Below are positions 7,444 to 14,490 of a stretch of 17,183 bases of DNA, piece by piece. Where the stretch lies: positions 1 through 17,183 of the forward strand of contig JAHJSI010000011.1 of the NCBI GenBank assembly GCA_018830465.1, read 5' to 3'. This DNA is from Patescibacteria group bacterium. Its GTDB lineage: Bacteria; Patescibacteriota; Patescibacteriia; UBA2169. The position numbers and the translations under genes are program-made. Numbering within the stretch: position 1 is the first letter of the stretch; each line of letters opens with the position of its first letter. The notes beneath the pieces are model-generated. The model saw only the letters and a list, made by a program, of their open reading frames with translations. It searched no databases and was not told the DNA's origin.

Positions 7444-8586
7444 ATGAAAGTGGTTATATTAGCAGGCGGAAGCGGAACTAGGCTTTGGCCTTTATCTCGC
7501 TCAAGCAAGCCAAAGCAAGTGATGTCTATTATTGGGACCAAGACTCTTCTTCAGCAGACCTATAAACGTCTGCGTCTTGGATTTGACGCGCAAGACATAC
7601 TAGTGGTTACTGGCAAAAGCCATGCGCAAGATGTAATGCATCAATTGCCCCAGTTGCCGAAAGAAAATATTTTTATAGAACCAGTGCGCAGAGATAGCGC
7701 TGGCGCTATTGGACTTGTTGCTAGCTGTATTTATGCCCGCAATCCTAAAGAAATTCTTATCAGTGTTCATTCTGACTCATGGATAGATGATGATAAAAAA
7801 TTTATTGATCTTTTGTATTCATCTGAATCAATTATAAAGAAATATCCAGACCACACGATTATGTTCGGCATTAGTCCTATTTATCCTGAAACAGGATATG
7901 GATATATTCAGGTTCACCCCGCACCAAAAAAATTACGATCAAATAAAAAAAATGACAAGAGCCAAAGTGCTTGGTGCGGGGTGAACACAAAAATTGTTCA
8001 GAGAAAATTTTTTCCAGTGTATTCAGTAAAACAATTTATTGAGAAGCCGTCTCTTGCTCGCGCGCGCAAATTTGCGGCTGACAAAAAATATTTTTGGAAT
8101 CCTGGTTGGTTTGTTTGGCGAGTTGATAACTTAATGTCGCTTTATAAAAAATATTTGCCAAAGAATTTTTCCATATTAACAAAGATAAGCAGCGCGCCGC
8201 GCAAGAAATTGCAAAGCGCTATTAATAAAGAGTTTCCAAAATTAAAATCCGAATCAATTGATTACGGCATACATGAAAAAACTAAAAAGATTTTTGTTGT
8301 TCCTGCCTGTATTAGGTGGACAGATATTGGGCACTTCAGAAACGTTGCTGAGATGTCAGACAAAGATAAGGATGGCAACACAGTACACGGCAAATCCGTC
8401 TTACTGGAAAGCAGGAATAATTTTTTGATGAGCTCGTCAGGAAAATTAATCACGGCAGTTGGAATAAATAATCTTGCAATGATAGAGACAGATGATGTAA
8501 TATTATTAATTGACAAAGACCATGCTCAAGATGTAAAAAAAATAGTTGAACAAATTAATAAAAAAGGAATGAAAAAATATTTATAA
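7444..8586 (+). CDS. manC: Mannose-1-phosphate guanylyltransferase (GDP-mannose pyrophosphorylase)
   Basis: Cytosolic nucleotidyltransferase making GDP-mannose from mannose-1-phosphate and GTP for surface glycans. 380 residues. N-terminal signature ILAGGSGTRLWPLSR (5-19) with K24 downstream, FIEP (77-80), the SVHSDSWI segment (107-114; usually PADH), GYGYI (151-155), FIEKP and WNPGWFVWR (usually WNSGMF), then VPACIRWTDIG (usually WSDVG) and a C-terminal beta-helix-like part. It lacks a ManA-type isomerase domain. A TTG three codons upstream is in frame, but the ATG at 7444 is the standard start. Residues 157-181, between GYGYIQ and the next family strand, are encoded by an inverted-repeat segment (see 7912-7986) and look inserted. 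mltG follows after 6 bases. Confidence 0.93.
   Translation: MKVVILAGGSGTRLWPLSRSSKPKQVMSIIGTKTLLQQTYKRLRLGFDAQDILVVTGKSHAQDVMHQLPQLPKENIFIEPVRRDSAGAIGLVASCIYARNPKEILISVHSDSWIDDDKKFIDLLYSSESIIKKYPDHTIMFGISPIYPETGYGYIQVHPAPKKLRSNKKNDKSQSAWCGVNTKIVQRKFFPVYSVKQFIEKPSLARARKFAADKKYFWNPGWFVWRVDNLMSLYKKYLPKNFSILTKISSAPRKKLQSAINKEFPKLKSESIDYGIHEKTKKIFVVPACIRWTDIGHFRNVAEMSDKDKDGNTVHGKSVLLESRNNFLMSSSGKLITAVGINNLAMIETDDVILLIDKDHAQDVKKIVEQINKKGMKKYL
7912..7986. repeat. 75-bp inverted-repeat element inside the guanylyltransferase gene
   Basis: Two perfect 16-bp arms, GTTCACCCCGCACCAA (7912-7927) and its reverse complement (7971-7986), flank 43 bases that are rich in A. The whole unit is 75 bp, begins on a codon boundary and is read as 25 codons (residues 157-181), a Lys/Asn/Ser-rich stretch. 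TTCAG lies directly before it (7907-7911) and again at 7997-8001, possibly a target duplication; counted that way the insert would be 90 bp, also in frame. Confidence 0.85.
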
Positions 8587-8592
8587 TTTTTT

Positions 8593-9630
8593 ATGATAAA
8601 GCCAATTACAATTTTTGCCGTAATTCTAATTGCCATAATTGTTGTGACAAATATCAGCCGCAATATGTTCGGCAAAGTTGATGTGCCTCAAGAGGTTCGT
8701 CAATTTAGCATAGAACGAGGGCAGTCAGTAAAACAGATCACGCGCGATTTAGTTGACAAGGGAATTATAAAAAATGATTTCTTGTTTCGCACTTTAGTTT
8801 TGTTTACAGGCAAGCAATCAGAATTTATGGCTGGCAATTTTGATTTGCCAGAAGAAATATCTTCATCACAGCTTATACGTCTTTTAACTACTCAAGGAAA
8901 AAAAGAAACAAAGACAATTAAGATTCTTGAGGGTTGGGGAATATATGATATTGCGCAATATTTTGAACAAGAAGGCCTTTTTTCACAGGAGGAGTTTTTC
9001 AAAGTTGTTGGAAGAGAAGCTATTTTCAATACTGCTGATAATGATTTTTATAATGAATTAGTACAGGATTACCCTTTATTGAAATATAGAACAGCTGGAG
9101 CTCCTTTAGAAGGGTTTTTATTCCCAGATACTTATGAAATTTACGCGGACTCCACTGTAGAAGATGTTGTAAGAAAAATGGTCGCGAATTTTCACGAAAA
9201 AGTTACTCAGGACTTGATAGATGAAATAGGCGCACAAGGGAAGAATTTTTATAAAGTTCTTATTATGGCGTCAATTATAGAAGCAGAGGTGACTTATGAA
9301 GATGAAAGGCCTGTTGTGTCTGATATTTTCTGGTCGCGCATGGATATTGGCATGCCTTTGCAGTCCTGCGCTACTCTGAATTACAGAATAGAAGGAACTA
9401 ACCCTGCTTTAACAGATGAACAGCTAAAGATTGATTCTGTGTATAATACGTACATGTATAGAGAAATGCCTCCAACTCCAATAGGCAATCCAGGTATTTC
9501 TTCAATTCGCGCCGCAATTTACCCGCAAGAAACTGATTATTTCTATTTTTTATCAACTCCAGAAGGAGAAACAATCTTCAGCCATACTTTGGATAAGCAT
9601 AATACAGCGAAAGCGGAATGGTTGAAATAA
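8593..9630 (+). CDS. mltG: Endolytic peptidoglycan transglycosylase MltG (YceG-like)
   Basis: Membrane-anchored lytic transglycosylase that cuts nascent glycan strands and sets their length. 345 residues: N-terminal transmembrane helix (4-20), a LysM-like module at about 35-105, then the catalytic YceG domain with LEGFLFPDTYEI (172-183), catalytic Glu E230 in ASIIEAEV, GMPLQSCATLNY (253-264), NTYMYREMPPTPIGNPG (285-301) and the C-terminal FSHTLDKHN (329-337). The family usually has GMPLQSDPT; here the Asp-Pro pair is Cys-Ala. Starts 6 bases after the guanylyltransferase gene, so probably cotranscribed. No Shine-Dalgarno. Confidence 0.95.
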   Translation: MIKPITIFAVILIAIIVVTNISRNMFGKVDVPQEVRQFSIERGQSVKQITRDLVDKGIIKNDFLFRTLVLFTGKQSEFMAGNFDLPEEISSSQLIRLLTTQGKKETKTIKILEGWGIYDIAQYFEQEGLFSQEEFFKVVGREAIFNTADNDFYNELVQDYPLLKYRTAGAPLEGFLFPDTYEIYADSTVEDVVRKMVANFHEKVTQDLIDEIGAQGKNFYKVLIMASIIEAEVTYEDERPVVSDIFWSRMDIGMPLQSCATLNYRIEGTNPALTDEQLKIDSVYNTYMYREMPPTPIGNPGISSIRAAIYPQETDYFYFLSTPEGETIFSHTLDKHNTAKAEWLK

Positions 9631-9631
9631 C

Positions 9632-9664
9632 TTGACTTATTTAGATTATTTGATAATATATATT
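9632..9664 (+). promoter_or_regulatory. Promoter region of the rplJ-rplL operon
   Basis: TTGACT at 9632-9637 directly follows the mltG stop. The AT-rich stretch GATAATATATATT (9652-9664) offers several -10 candidates; TAATAT at 9654 has a 16-base spacer. The exact hexamer cannot be decided. Transcription from here would include the whole L10 leader. Confidence 0.45.
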
Positions 9665-9677
9665 ATATAAATAAGCT

Positions 9678-9792
9678 TTCCGCAGACAGTGGGTGTCCAT
9701 GAGGACTTAATTACCTACTTAGGAAAAGAGCTAAGATTGGCTAAAATTTGGCTATTTTACCTCAATTATCTGCGGAATAACGCAGATTTTTT
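9678..9792 (+). ncRNA. Ribosomal protein L10 leader RNA (cis-regulatory)
   Basis: Upstream of rplJ lies the conserved L10-leader core: CCGCAGACAGTGGGTG, then CTTAATTACCTAC (family pattern GACAGUAGGUG ... CUUAAUA ... CCUAC). Helices visible: TTCCGCAGA (9678-9686) with TCTGCGGAA (9769-9777), 9 bp; GTGGGT with ACCTAC; GTCC-ATGA-GGAC (9695-9706). In the known family, excess L10 or L10(L12)4 complex binds this RNA and represses its own operon. The 3' strand of the closing helix is also the 5' strand of the terminator at 9768-9787, so the two structures exclude each other. Confidence 0.85.
9768..9792 (+). terminator. Attenuator terminator of the L10 leader
   Basis: ATCTGCG (9768-9774) pairs with CGCAGAT (9781-9787) over a 6-base loop, followed by T at 9787-9792. 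It shares its 5' strand with the closing helix of the L10 leader. Confidence 0.8.
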
Positions 9793-9840
9793 ATTAAATA
9801 TTTAGTTGGCGCATGCTTTGCGCGCCTATACATCATATTT

Positions 9841-10362
9841 ATGCCTAAGTCAAAACAACAAAAAGAAGAAGCGCTAAACAGCGCCAAGCAAGATATACAG
9901 GGCGCAAAATCTCTTGTATTTGTGGGTTATCATGGTCTTAGTGTTCCACAGTTAGAGAATCTCCGCAACCAATTGCGAGAAGAGCAGGTTAAGTTTCAAG
10001 TAATCAAAAAGACCTTGATTAAAAAAGCCCTTGATGACGCAAAAATAGATGTTGATGTTAAAAATTTGGGCCAAGGATTAGCTGTTGCGTATGCAATGAA
10101 CGATGAAGTTAGCGCGGCAAAGATTTTAGCAAAATTTCAAAAAGAGAATGAATCATTGCAGATATATGGCGGTGTTTTAGAAGAAAAGTTTTTAGATGAA
10201 GCGGGTGTTGCTGCTTTGTCCAAATTGCTTTCAAAGCCAGAGTTATATGCAAAGCTCGTTGGATCAATCAATGCGCCTGTGAGCGGGTTTGTGAACGTGC
10301 TTGCTGGAACTATGCGTGGATTAGTGCAGGTGCTGAATGGAATCAAAGACTCAAAAGCTTGA
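9841..10362 (+). CDS. rplJ: Ribosomal protein L10
   Basis: Large-subunit stalk base protein that binds 23S rRNA and carries L7/L12 dimers. 173 residues, the usual length. N-terminal RNA-binding domain with FVGYHGLSV (27-35), LRNQLRE and KFQVIKKTL; a C-terminal helix (about 145-173) that would hold the L7/L12 dimers. No Shine-Dalgarno precedes the ATG; a small GC hairpin (GGCGC 9808-9812 with GCGCC 9822-9826) lies 14 bases upstream. Regulated by the L10 leader just before it. Ends in TGA. Confidence 0.98.
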   Translation: MPKSKQQKEEALNSAKQDIQGAKSLVFVGYHGLSVPQLENLRNQLREEQVKFQVIKKTLIKKALDDAKIDVDVKNLGQGLAVAYAMNDEVSAAKILAKFQKENESLQIYGGVLEEKFLDEAGVAALSKLLSKPELYAKLVGSINAPVSGFVNVLAGTMRGLVQVLNGIKDSKA

Positions 10363-10394
10363 TTTATTAATTAGATTTATAAATATTATATTAA

Positions 10395-10421
10395 CCATGG
10401 GATAAACCCATGGCAAGGGAG
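10395..10421 (+). promoter_or_regulatory. Hairpin plus Shine-Dalgarno that decides the rplL start
   Basis: CCATGGG (10395-10401) pairs with CCCATGG (10407-10413) over a 5-base loop. Directly after it AGGGAG (10416-10421) lies 9 bases before the ATG at 10431. The in-frame ATG at 10410 is buried in the hairpin and lacks its own site, so 10431 is preferred. This is the only convincing Shine-Dalgarno in the window. Confidence 0.6.
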
Positions 10422-10430
10422 AGATTAATT

Positions 10431-10913
10431 ATGTCAGACAAAGACAAGAAAACCGAAGCACCTGCAAAAGGCGCAGAAGAAGAAAAAAAACCCGCCCAAG
10501 GCGAGTCCGGCTCAGGCGAAGAAGTTGAAGTTCCTAAAAAGTTCAAATCACTTGTTGAAGAAATTGAAAAAATGAGCGTTCTTGATTTATCAGAGCTTGT
10601 GAAAATTCTTGAAGACAAATTCGGCGTTAGCGCGGCCGCGCCTATGATGGCAGCAGGTGCTGTTGCGGCTTCAGAGGGCGAAGGAGAGGTAGTTGAAGAA
10701 AAGTCAACATTTGATGTTGAGCTGACTTCAACAGGAGATAGCAAGATTAATGTTATTAAAGCAATCCGTGGAGTGACAGAGCTTGGCCTTAAGGAAGCAA
10801 AGGACTTAGCAGACGGAGCTCCAAAGATTGTTAAAGAAGGCGTGGCAAAAGAAGAGGCAGAAGAAATAAAGAAGAAACTTGAAGAAGCAGGCGCGCAAGC
10901 GACATTAAAATAA
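10431..10913 (+). CDS. rplL: Ribosomal protein L7/L12 with charged N-terminal extension
   Basis: Stalk protein that recruits translation GTPases. 160 residues from the ATG at 10431 (167 if started at 10410). The first 35 or so residues are a low-complexity Lys/Glu/Ala/Gly tail absent from classical L7/L12 (about 120-130 residues). Then come the dimerisation domain (LVEEIEKMSVLDLSELVKILEDKFGV region), an Ala/Gly/Glu hinge and the C-terminal domain with KINVIKAIR and LGLKEAKDLADGAPK. Second gene of the rplJL operon, 68 bases after rplJ, with its own Shine-Dalgarno, which fits the higher synthesis needed for several L12 copies per ribosome. Confidence 0.97.
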   Translation: MSDKDKKTEAPAKGAEEEKKPAQGESGSGEEVEVPKKFKSLVEEIEKMSVLDLSELVKILEDKFGVSAAAPMMAAGAVAASEGEGEVVEEKSTFDVELTSTGDSKINVIKAIRGVTELGLKEAKDLADGAPKIVKEGVAKEEAEEIKKKLEEAGAQATLK

Positions 10914-10929
10914 ATAATTTTGGTTATAA

Positions 10930-10970
10930 AAGAAGCAGGCGCCCGCCGAATCGGCGGGCGCCTGCTTCTT
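10930..10970. terminator. Strong bidirectional terminator between rplL and the convergent PP2C-like gene
   Basis: Perfect 19-bp arms (10930-10948 and 10952-10970) around a 3-base AAT loop, very GC-rich. The trailing T-run is poor on the plus strand (CTTGTTTG) and better on the minus strand (CTTCTTTTAT). The first 13 bases of the left arm repeat the coding end of rplL at 10882-10894. Confidence 0.85.
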
Positions 10971-10981
10971 GTTTGCGCGAT

Positions 10982-13120
10982 TTATTCTATAATCGGAATT
11001 TGATATATCTTGTCTGACGCAAGAACATACAAATTATTTTCATCTTTATCAACTAGCAAGTCAAAAGCTTTGTTAAATTCTTGCGCAACTAGCTGTTCTA
11101 TTAATTCTCCGTTTTTCGTTATGCGTACGATTTTTTTATTCCCAGAATCAAGAACGTAAAATGTATCAATATTTTCGTTCGTGTATAGTTTTATATTATT
11201 TTTTGGCGTTTCTCCTGCTGGCCAAGGAATTCGGCTTCTGAATTTCCCATTTAGAAATGTGTGAATATTTCCTTGCGTATCAATCAAATAAATAAATCCA
11301 TCAACCGCTATATCAGAGATTGTGGATAATTCGTATTCTTGATTCAGCCAATTTTGCGCGGAAGTAAATCCGTTTCCAGCTCTTCTATATCTGATAATTT
11401 GGTTTTTGTCAGCATCAAAAGTATATAAATTTTTTCCATAACTTGCAAAAGCATTTGCTTTAGATGGATCAAATTCAAATTTTTGCTTGTTTATTGTTTT
11501 ATTTACTATATCAACTATTAATACAGTATCTTTTCTAAGAGCAGCTATTATATTATTAGACAAAGGAAACGCTGTGTTAAAAGATTCAATTTCTTGATTT
11601 TCAAGAGAAATGGACAGAAGTAAAGAATTTTCTATATCTATTTTTGCGATTTTTTCTTGAACTCCATCATAGAATATAAGAGTATCCTCTATTGAAACAA
11701 TTCCTGTCTCTTTAGGACTGATTGATTCTGGAATTATAGTTATCAGGGTTTTAACATTTTCCAGTATTTTCTTTTTTTCTGATCTATTTTTTATATTTTC
11801 TATCTCATTTCTGAATTTGTCATACTGTTCATTTTGATCTGGGTATTTTGAGGATAATTCATCAAGTAAAATTTCAGATTCAGAAATAAGAGCCAATGTC
11901 CCTGCTTTATTATCATATATAAGAGCTGCTTGAGCTTCGTTGAGCTTATTTTTTATTTCCTGTATTTGATTTTGTATATTAACAACCGTGTCTTCCTTTT
12001 GGTTGTCTTTTGCGCGAGTTGCAACGCTTATTACAAATACAATTATAAGCAGAAATATTATTGTTCCAGAAATTGTTTGTTTATTCGGCTTTATGTTGGA
12101 AATTTTTGAGACTCCTCGTTGCGCTATATCTTTTATTTTTAATATATGATAATTCCTTGCTTTTTTATTTTTCCATACAATTTTCACCATTTGCAATAGT
12201 TGCGCTAGTTTTGGAGTTAAGCTTGATATTAATTTTTGAATTTTTTCAAGAATATTTAAAAGAAGAGATAATATAAAAGTTAAGCCAGCTCGGAGGTATG
12301 GTTTTAATTTTTTAAAACTTTTAATCAAAGCAGATGAAGATGAGTCAAATTTTTTTGGCATTTTTTCTTGCATCTGCGCTTCTTCTTCGTCTGTATATAT
12401 TAGGTCTGGCTTTTGTATTTGCGCGGCTGATTCTGAAATTTTCTGTTTTTCTTCCTTCAGATAGATTCTTTTGATTACTGCTAATCCAAATTGCTTGTTT
12501 TCTGGAGCGCGCGACAGCAATTCAGAAAGTTTTGTTAGAGCTTCTTCTAGGTCATACTCATGAGCGCTTTTTCTTATTCTTTCTTCCGAAAGATAGTCAA
12601 GAACTGATTCATTTGTGAGCACCATTGCATTTCCTATTCCAAGTTTTCCGCTTACAATATTCGTGAAAAGTTTAACTGGATTTAGAGTAGATTGCTGGGG
12701 AGAATTAAGGACATCAGATACTTTTTGATTGTGAATCAGGAACGCGTGAATATTTCCAATTGGAGCAATGTGAATTTCATCATTGCATAAGGCTACCGCG
12801 GCAATATGGATTTTATTAAGCCAATTTTTTGGCTTGGAAAGAAGTATGTCTTTTATTTTTATGTTTGCTTTTGCAAGCGCATTTTCAAACGCATATTCAT
12901 CTGTTTGCGCTGGCGCATTGAAAAATTGGTCTGAAAGCTCTTGTTTTAAGATTTGAATTATTTTTTCATTATCTCTGTCTGATGCTTCTATTTCAGCGAA
13001 TAAAAGCATTTTTTTGTCTTTATGTTTTTTATTTTCTGTTTCAAAAATTTTAATAGACCCTGAAGATGCCTGCTTTTTTATTATGAAATGCTTTATTAAA
13101 TTAGTAGGAGATTTTTTCAT
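10982..13120 (-). CDS. PP2C-like domain / transmembrane / coiled-coil / beta-propeller-like protein
   Basis: 712 residues of unknown specific function. Residues 1-220 resemble a PPM/PP2C phosphatase fold (LLFAEIE at 39-45, ALAKANIKIKDIL, HIAAVALCNDEIHIAPIGN at 105-123, FTNIVSGKL, VLTNESVLDYLS). The Asp residues of the phosphatase metal site are not evident: the usual Gly-Asp turn reads GN at 122-123, so it may be non-catalytic. A linker with a hydrophobic stretch (278-290) follows, then a clear transmembrane helix (350-367), a coiled coil (about 376-455) and about 250 residues of repeated short strands typical of a propeller (for example NLYTFDADKN, GFIYLIDTQGN, DTFYVLDSGNKKIVRI). Topology is probably N-terminus inside, propeller outside. 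Divergent from the winged-helix gene and sharing its promoter region. Confidence 0.8.
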   Translation of the reverse strand: MKKSPTNLIKHFIIKKQASSGSIKIFETENKKHKDKKMLLFAEIEASDRDNEKIIQILKQELSDQFFNAPAQTDEYAFENALAKANIKIKDILLSKPKNWLNKIHIAAVALCNDEIHIAPIGNIHAFLIHNQKVSDVLNSPQQSTLNPVKLFTNIVSGKLGIGNAMVLTNESVLDYLSEERIRKSAHEYDLEEALTKLSELLSRAPENKQFGLAVIKRIYLKEEKQKISESAAQIQKPDLIYTDEEEAQMQEKMPKKFDSSSSALIKSFKKLKPYLRAGLTFILSLLLNILEKIQKLISSLTPKLAQLLQMVKIVWKNKKARNYHILKIKDIAQRGVSKISNIKPNKQTISGTIIFLLIIVFVISVATRAKDNQKEDTVVNIQNQIQEIKNKLNEAQAALIYDNKAGTLALISESEILLDELSSKYPDQNEQYDKFRNEIENIKNRSEKKKILENVKTLITIIPESISPKETGIVSIEDTLIFYDGVQEKIAKIDIENSLLLSISLENQEIESFNTAFPLSNNIIAALRKDTVLIVDIVNKTINKQKFEFDPSKANAFASYGKNLYTFDADKNQIIRYRRAGNGFTSAQNWLNQEYELSTISDIAVDGFIYLIDTQGNIHTFLNGKFRSRIPWPAGETPKNNIKLYTNENIDTFYVLDSGNKKIVRITKNGELIEQLVAQEFNKAFDLLVDKDENNLYVLASDKIYQIPIIE

Positions 13121-13122
13121 AT

Positions 13123-13151
13123 TTGACTCATGCTTATCAAGGTATTATACT
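13123..13151 (+). promoter_or_regulatory. Promoter of the winged-helix regulator gene
   Basis: TTGACT (13123-13128), 17-base spacer, TATACT (13146-13151); same hexamers and spacer as the CAP-gene promoter. Expected start near 13158, 24 bases before the ATG at 13182. Confidence 0.7.
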
Positions 13152-13172
13152 ACATCTACTATTATTGAACAA
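13144..13172 (-). promoter_or_regulatory. Promoter of the PP2C-like/propeller gene
   Basis: Minus strand: TTGTTC at 13172-13167, 17-base spacer, TATAAT at 13149-13144. Expected start near 13137, about 17 bases before the ATG at 13120. Its -10 box shares bases 13146-13149 with the -10 box of the opposing promoter. Confidence 0.55.
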
Positions 13173-13181
13173 ATTTTTTGT

Positions 13182-13745
13182 ATGCTAGAGAACATGTTTG
13201 GATCAAAAGTGAGGGTTAAGCTTTTAAAGCTGTTTTTGGGGCAAAATGAGGAAAAAGATTATTATATTCGCGAGCTTTCAAGAATGCTTGGGGAGCACCT
13301 TAACTCTGTGAGAAGGGAGCTTGAAAATTTAGAAGAGGTGGGACTTGTTGTATCACAGGAAAAAGACAAGAAAAAATATTATTCAGTTAATCATAGCTTT
13401 ATTTTAGTTCCGGAGCTTAAGGCGCTCTTATTAAAATCTCGTGAATTGAATGAGCAGCTTCTTGTTCAGCAGATTGAAAAGGTTGGAAGCATGGACTTGC
13501 TTATTTTGACAGGCTCTTTTGTTGGGCAAGCAGAATCCCCAGTTGATATTTTTATGGTTGGGCGCGTGCATAAGACAAAAATAGAAAAGCTTCTTAAAAC
13601 ATATTTAAAAGACAGCGGCAAAGATTTAAAATATACTGTCATGAATAAAAAAGAATTTCAGCATAGGGTTGATCTTGGAGACAGATTTATTTTTACTTTA
13701 ATGAATGGAAGAAAGATTACGGTTATTAATAAGTTGGGAGTATAA
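13182..13745 (+). CDS. Winged-helix DNA-binding regulator (ArsR/MarR-like N-terminus)
   Basis: 187 residues. The N-terminal winged helix spans about 5-80: FGSKVRVKLLKLFL, YYIRELSRMLG, NSVRRELENLEEVGLV as recognition helix, and the KKYYSVN wing. The C-terminal part (about 100-187) contains LLILTGSF and SPVDIFMVG, reminiscent of the nucleotidyltransferase-like domains that follow such wings in related archaeal and CPR proteins; the usual GS...D pattern is only partly present, so activity is doubtful. The start at 13182 (MLENMFGSK) fits both the promoter spacing and the usual start of such proteins; the frame is open further upstream but overlaps the divergent gene. Its target is unknown; the neighbouring divergent gene or its own promoter is the natural guess. 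Confidence 0.8.
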   Translation: MLENMFGSKVRVKLLKLFLGQNEEKDYYIRELSRMLGEHLNSVRRELENLEEVGLVVSQEKDKKKYYSVNHSFILVPELKALLLKSRELNEQLLVQQIEKVGSMDLLILTGSFVGQAESPVDIFMVGRVHKTKIEKLLKTYLKDSGKDLKYTVMNKKEFQHRVDLGDRFIFTLMNGRKITVINKLGV

Positions 13746-13778
13746 AATAAGCGCTGGAAAAATTCCAGCGCTTATTTT
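13744..13778. terminator. Bidirectional terminator between the regulator gene and lexA
   Basis: Perfect 15-bp stem (13744-13758 with 13764-13778) around a 5-base loop. The A-rich left end and T-rich right end give U-runs in both directions. It separates two convergent genes and overlaps the stop codon of the regulator. Confidence 0.9.
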
Positions 13779-13796
13779 TAGGCATGATTTATTTGA

Positions 13797-14429
13797 TTAA
13801 TATTTACGGATAATTCCAACAACACGGCCTCTTATTACGACGTTTTGGGCCATGATTGGCTTGTATTTTTTATTAGCAGGCTGTAAGCGGATATAGTTCT
13901 CTTCTTTGTAGAACTTTTTTAATGTAGCTGTGCCATCATCTAAAACAGCGACAACCATATCTCCGTTGCTTGCGTATTCTGTTTTTTCAACAATAACAAG
14001 ATCTCCATCGCTTATTAAGGATTCAATCATAGAATCGCCCTTAACTTTTAATATATAGCATTGCCTGCCTTGTGCGATTTCTGCTGGAACAGCGATTTCA
14101 GCCTCCCTATTTTCAATTGCTTCAATAGGAGCTCCTGCGGTAATCAAGCCAACAAGAGGAAGCATTGTGCTTGCGTGCTCAACATACCCGTCCTGAACAT
14201 TGTTATTTATTTGATCAACAATTTCCAGTTCATGTGACCGAACATTTCCTTTGCGTTTTATAAAGCCATTATTTTCTAAAAATTTAATATGCTCGTGGAT
14301 AGTGGCCAGAGAAGAGACCTTAAATTTTTTCGCGATTTGTGAAAGCGTTGGAGCAAATCCATTCTTGCCTACATATTTTGTGAGATAATCAAGAATTTGC
14401 TGTTTCTTTTTTGGTAGAATTATTGTCAT
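13797..14429 (-). CDS. lexA: LexA repressor
   Basis: SOS-response repressor with self-cleavage. 210 residues. N-terminal winged helix (1-70: KQQILDYLTKYV, PTLSQIAKKFKVSS, TIHEHIKFLENNGFIKR). Cleavage site A98-G99 in LITAGAP; peptidase S24 domain with catalytic S133 in KGDSMIES and K171 in TATLKKF. All residues needed for RecA-stimulated cleavage are present. No obvious SOS box of E. coli (CTG-N10-CAG) or Bacillus (GAAC-N4-GTTC) type was found before it, so the operator of this LexA is unknown from the sequence. A 30-bp palindrome ends 18 bases upstream of the ATG. Confidence 0.97.
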   Translation of the reverse strand: MTIILPKKKQQILDYLTKYVGKNGFAPTLSQIAKKFKVSSLATIHEHIKFLENNGFIKRKGNVRSHELEIVDQINNNVQDGYVEHASTMLPLVGLITAGAPIEAIENREAEIAVPAEIAQGRQCYILKVKGDSMIESLISDGDLVIVEKTEYASNGDMVVAVLDDGTATLKKFYKEENYIRLQPANKKYKPIMAQNVVIRGRVVGIIRKY

Positions 14430-14435
14430 ATGATT

Positions 14436-14441
14436 TATATA
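14436..14441 (-). promoter_or_regulatory. Possible -10 box of lexA
   Basis: TATATA on the minus strand, 6 bases before the lexA ATG, the same spacing as the -10 box of pgk. No -35 is visible. If used, the transcript would be leaderless. Weak on its own. Confidence 0.3.
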
Positions 14442-14446
14442 GTTTT

Positions 14447-14476
14447 TCGGCCAGAGGCCGATCGGCCTCTGGCCGA
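14447..14476. repeat. 30-bp perfect palindrome between the small membrane gene and lexA
   Basis: TCGGCCAGAGGCCGA followed directly by TCGGCCTCTGGCCGA: two 15-bp arms with no spacer, very GC-rich against an AT-rich background. It starts 15 bases after the stop of the minus-strand gene at 14491 and ends just before lexA on the same strand. It lacks a T-run on either side, so it may be a U-poor terminator, an mRNA end-protecting hairpin, or a protein-binding site. Confidence 0.85.
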
Positions 14477-14490
14477 CATTAATAACGATG

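Noticed and set aside
10410..10430. ATG at 10410 as rplL start
   Set aside because: Buried in a hairpin and without a ribosome site; the ATG at 10431 has AGGGAG at correct spacing.
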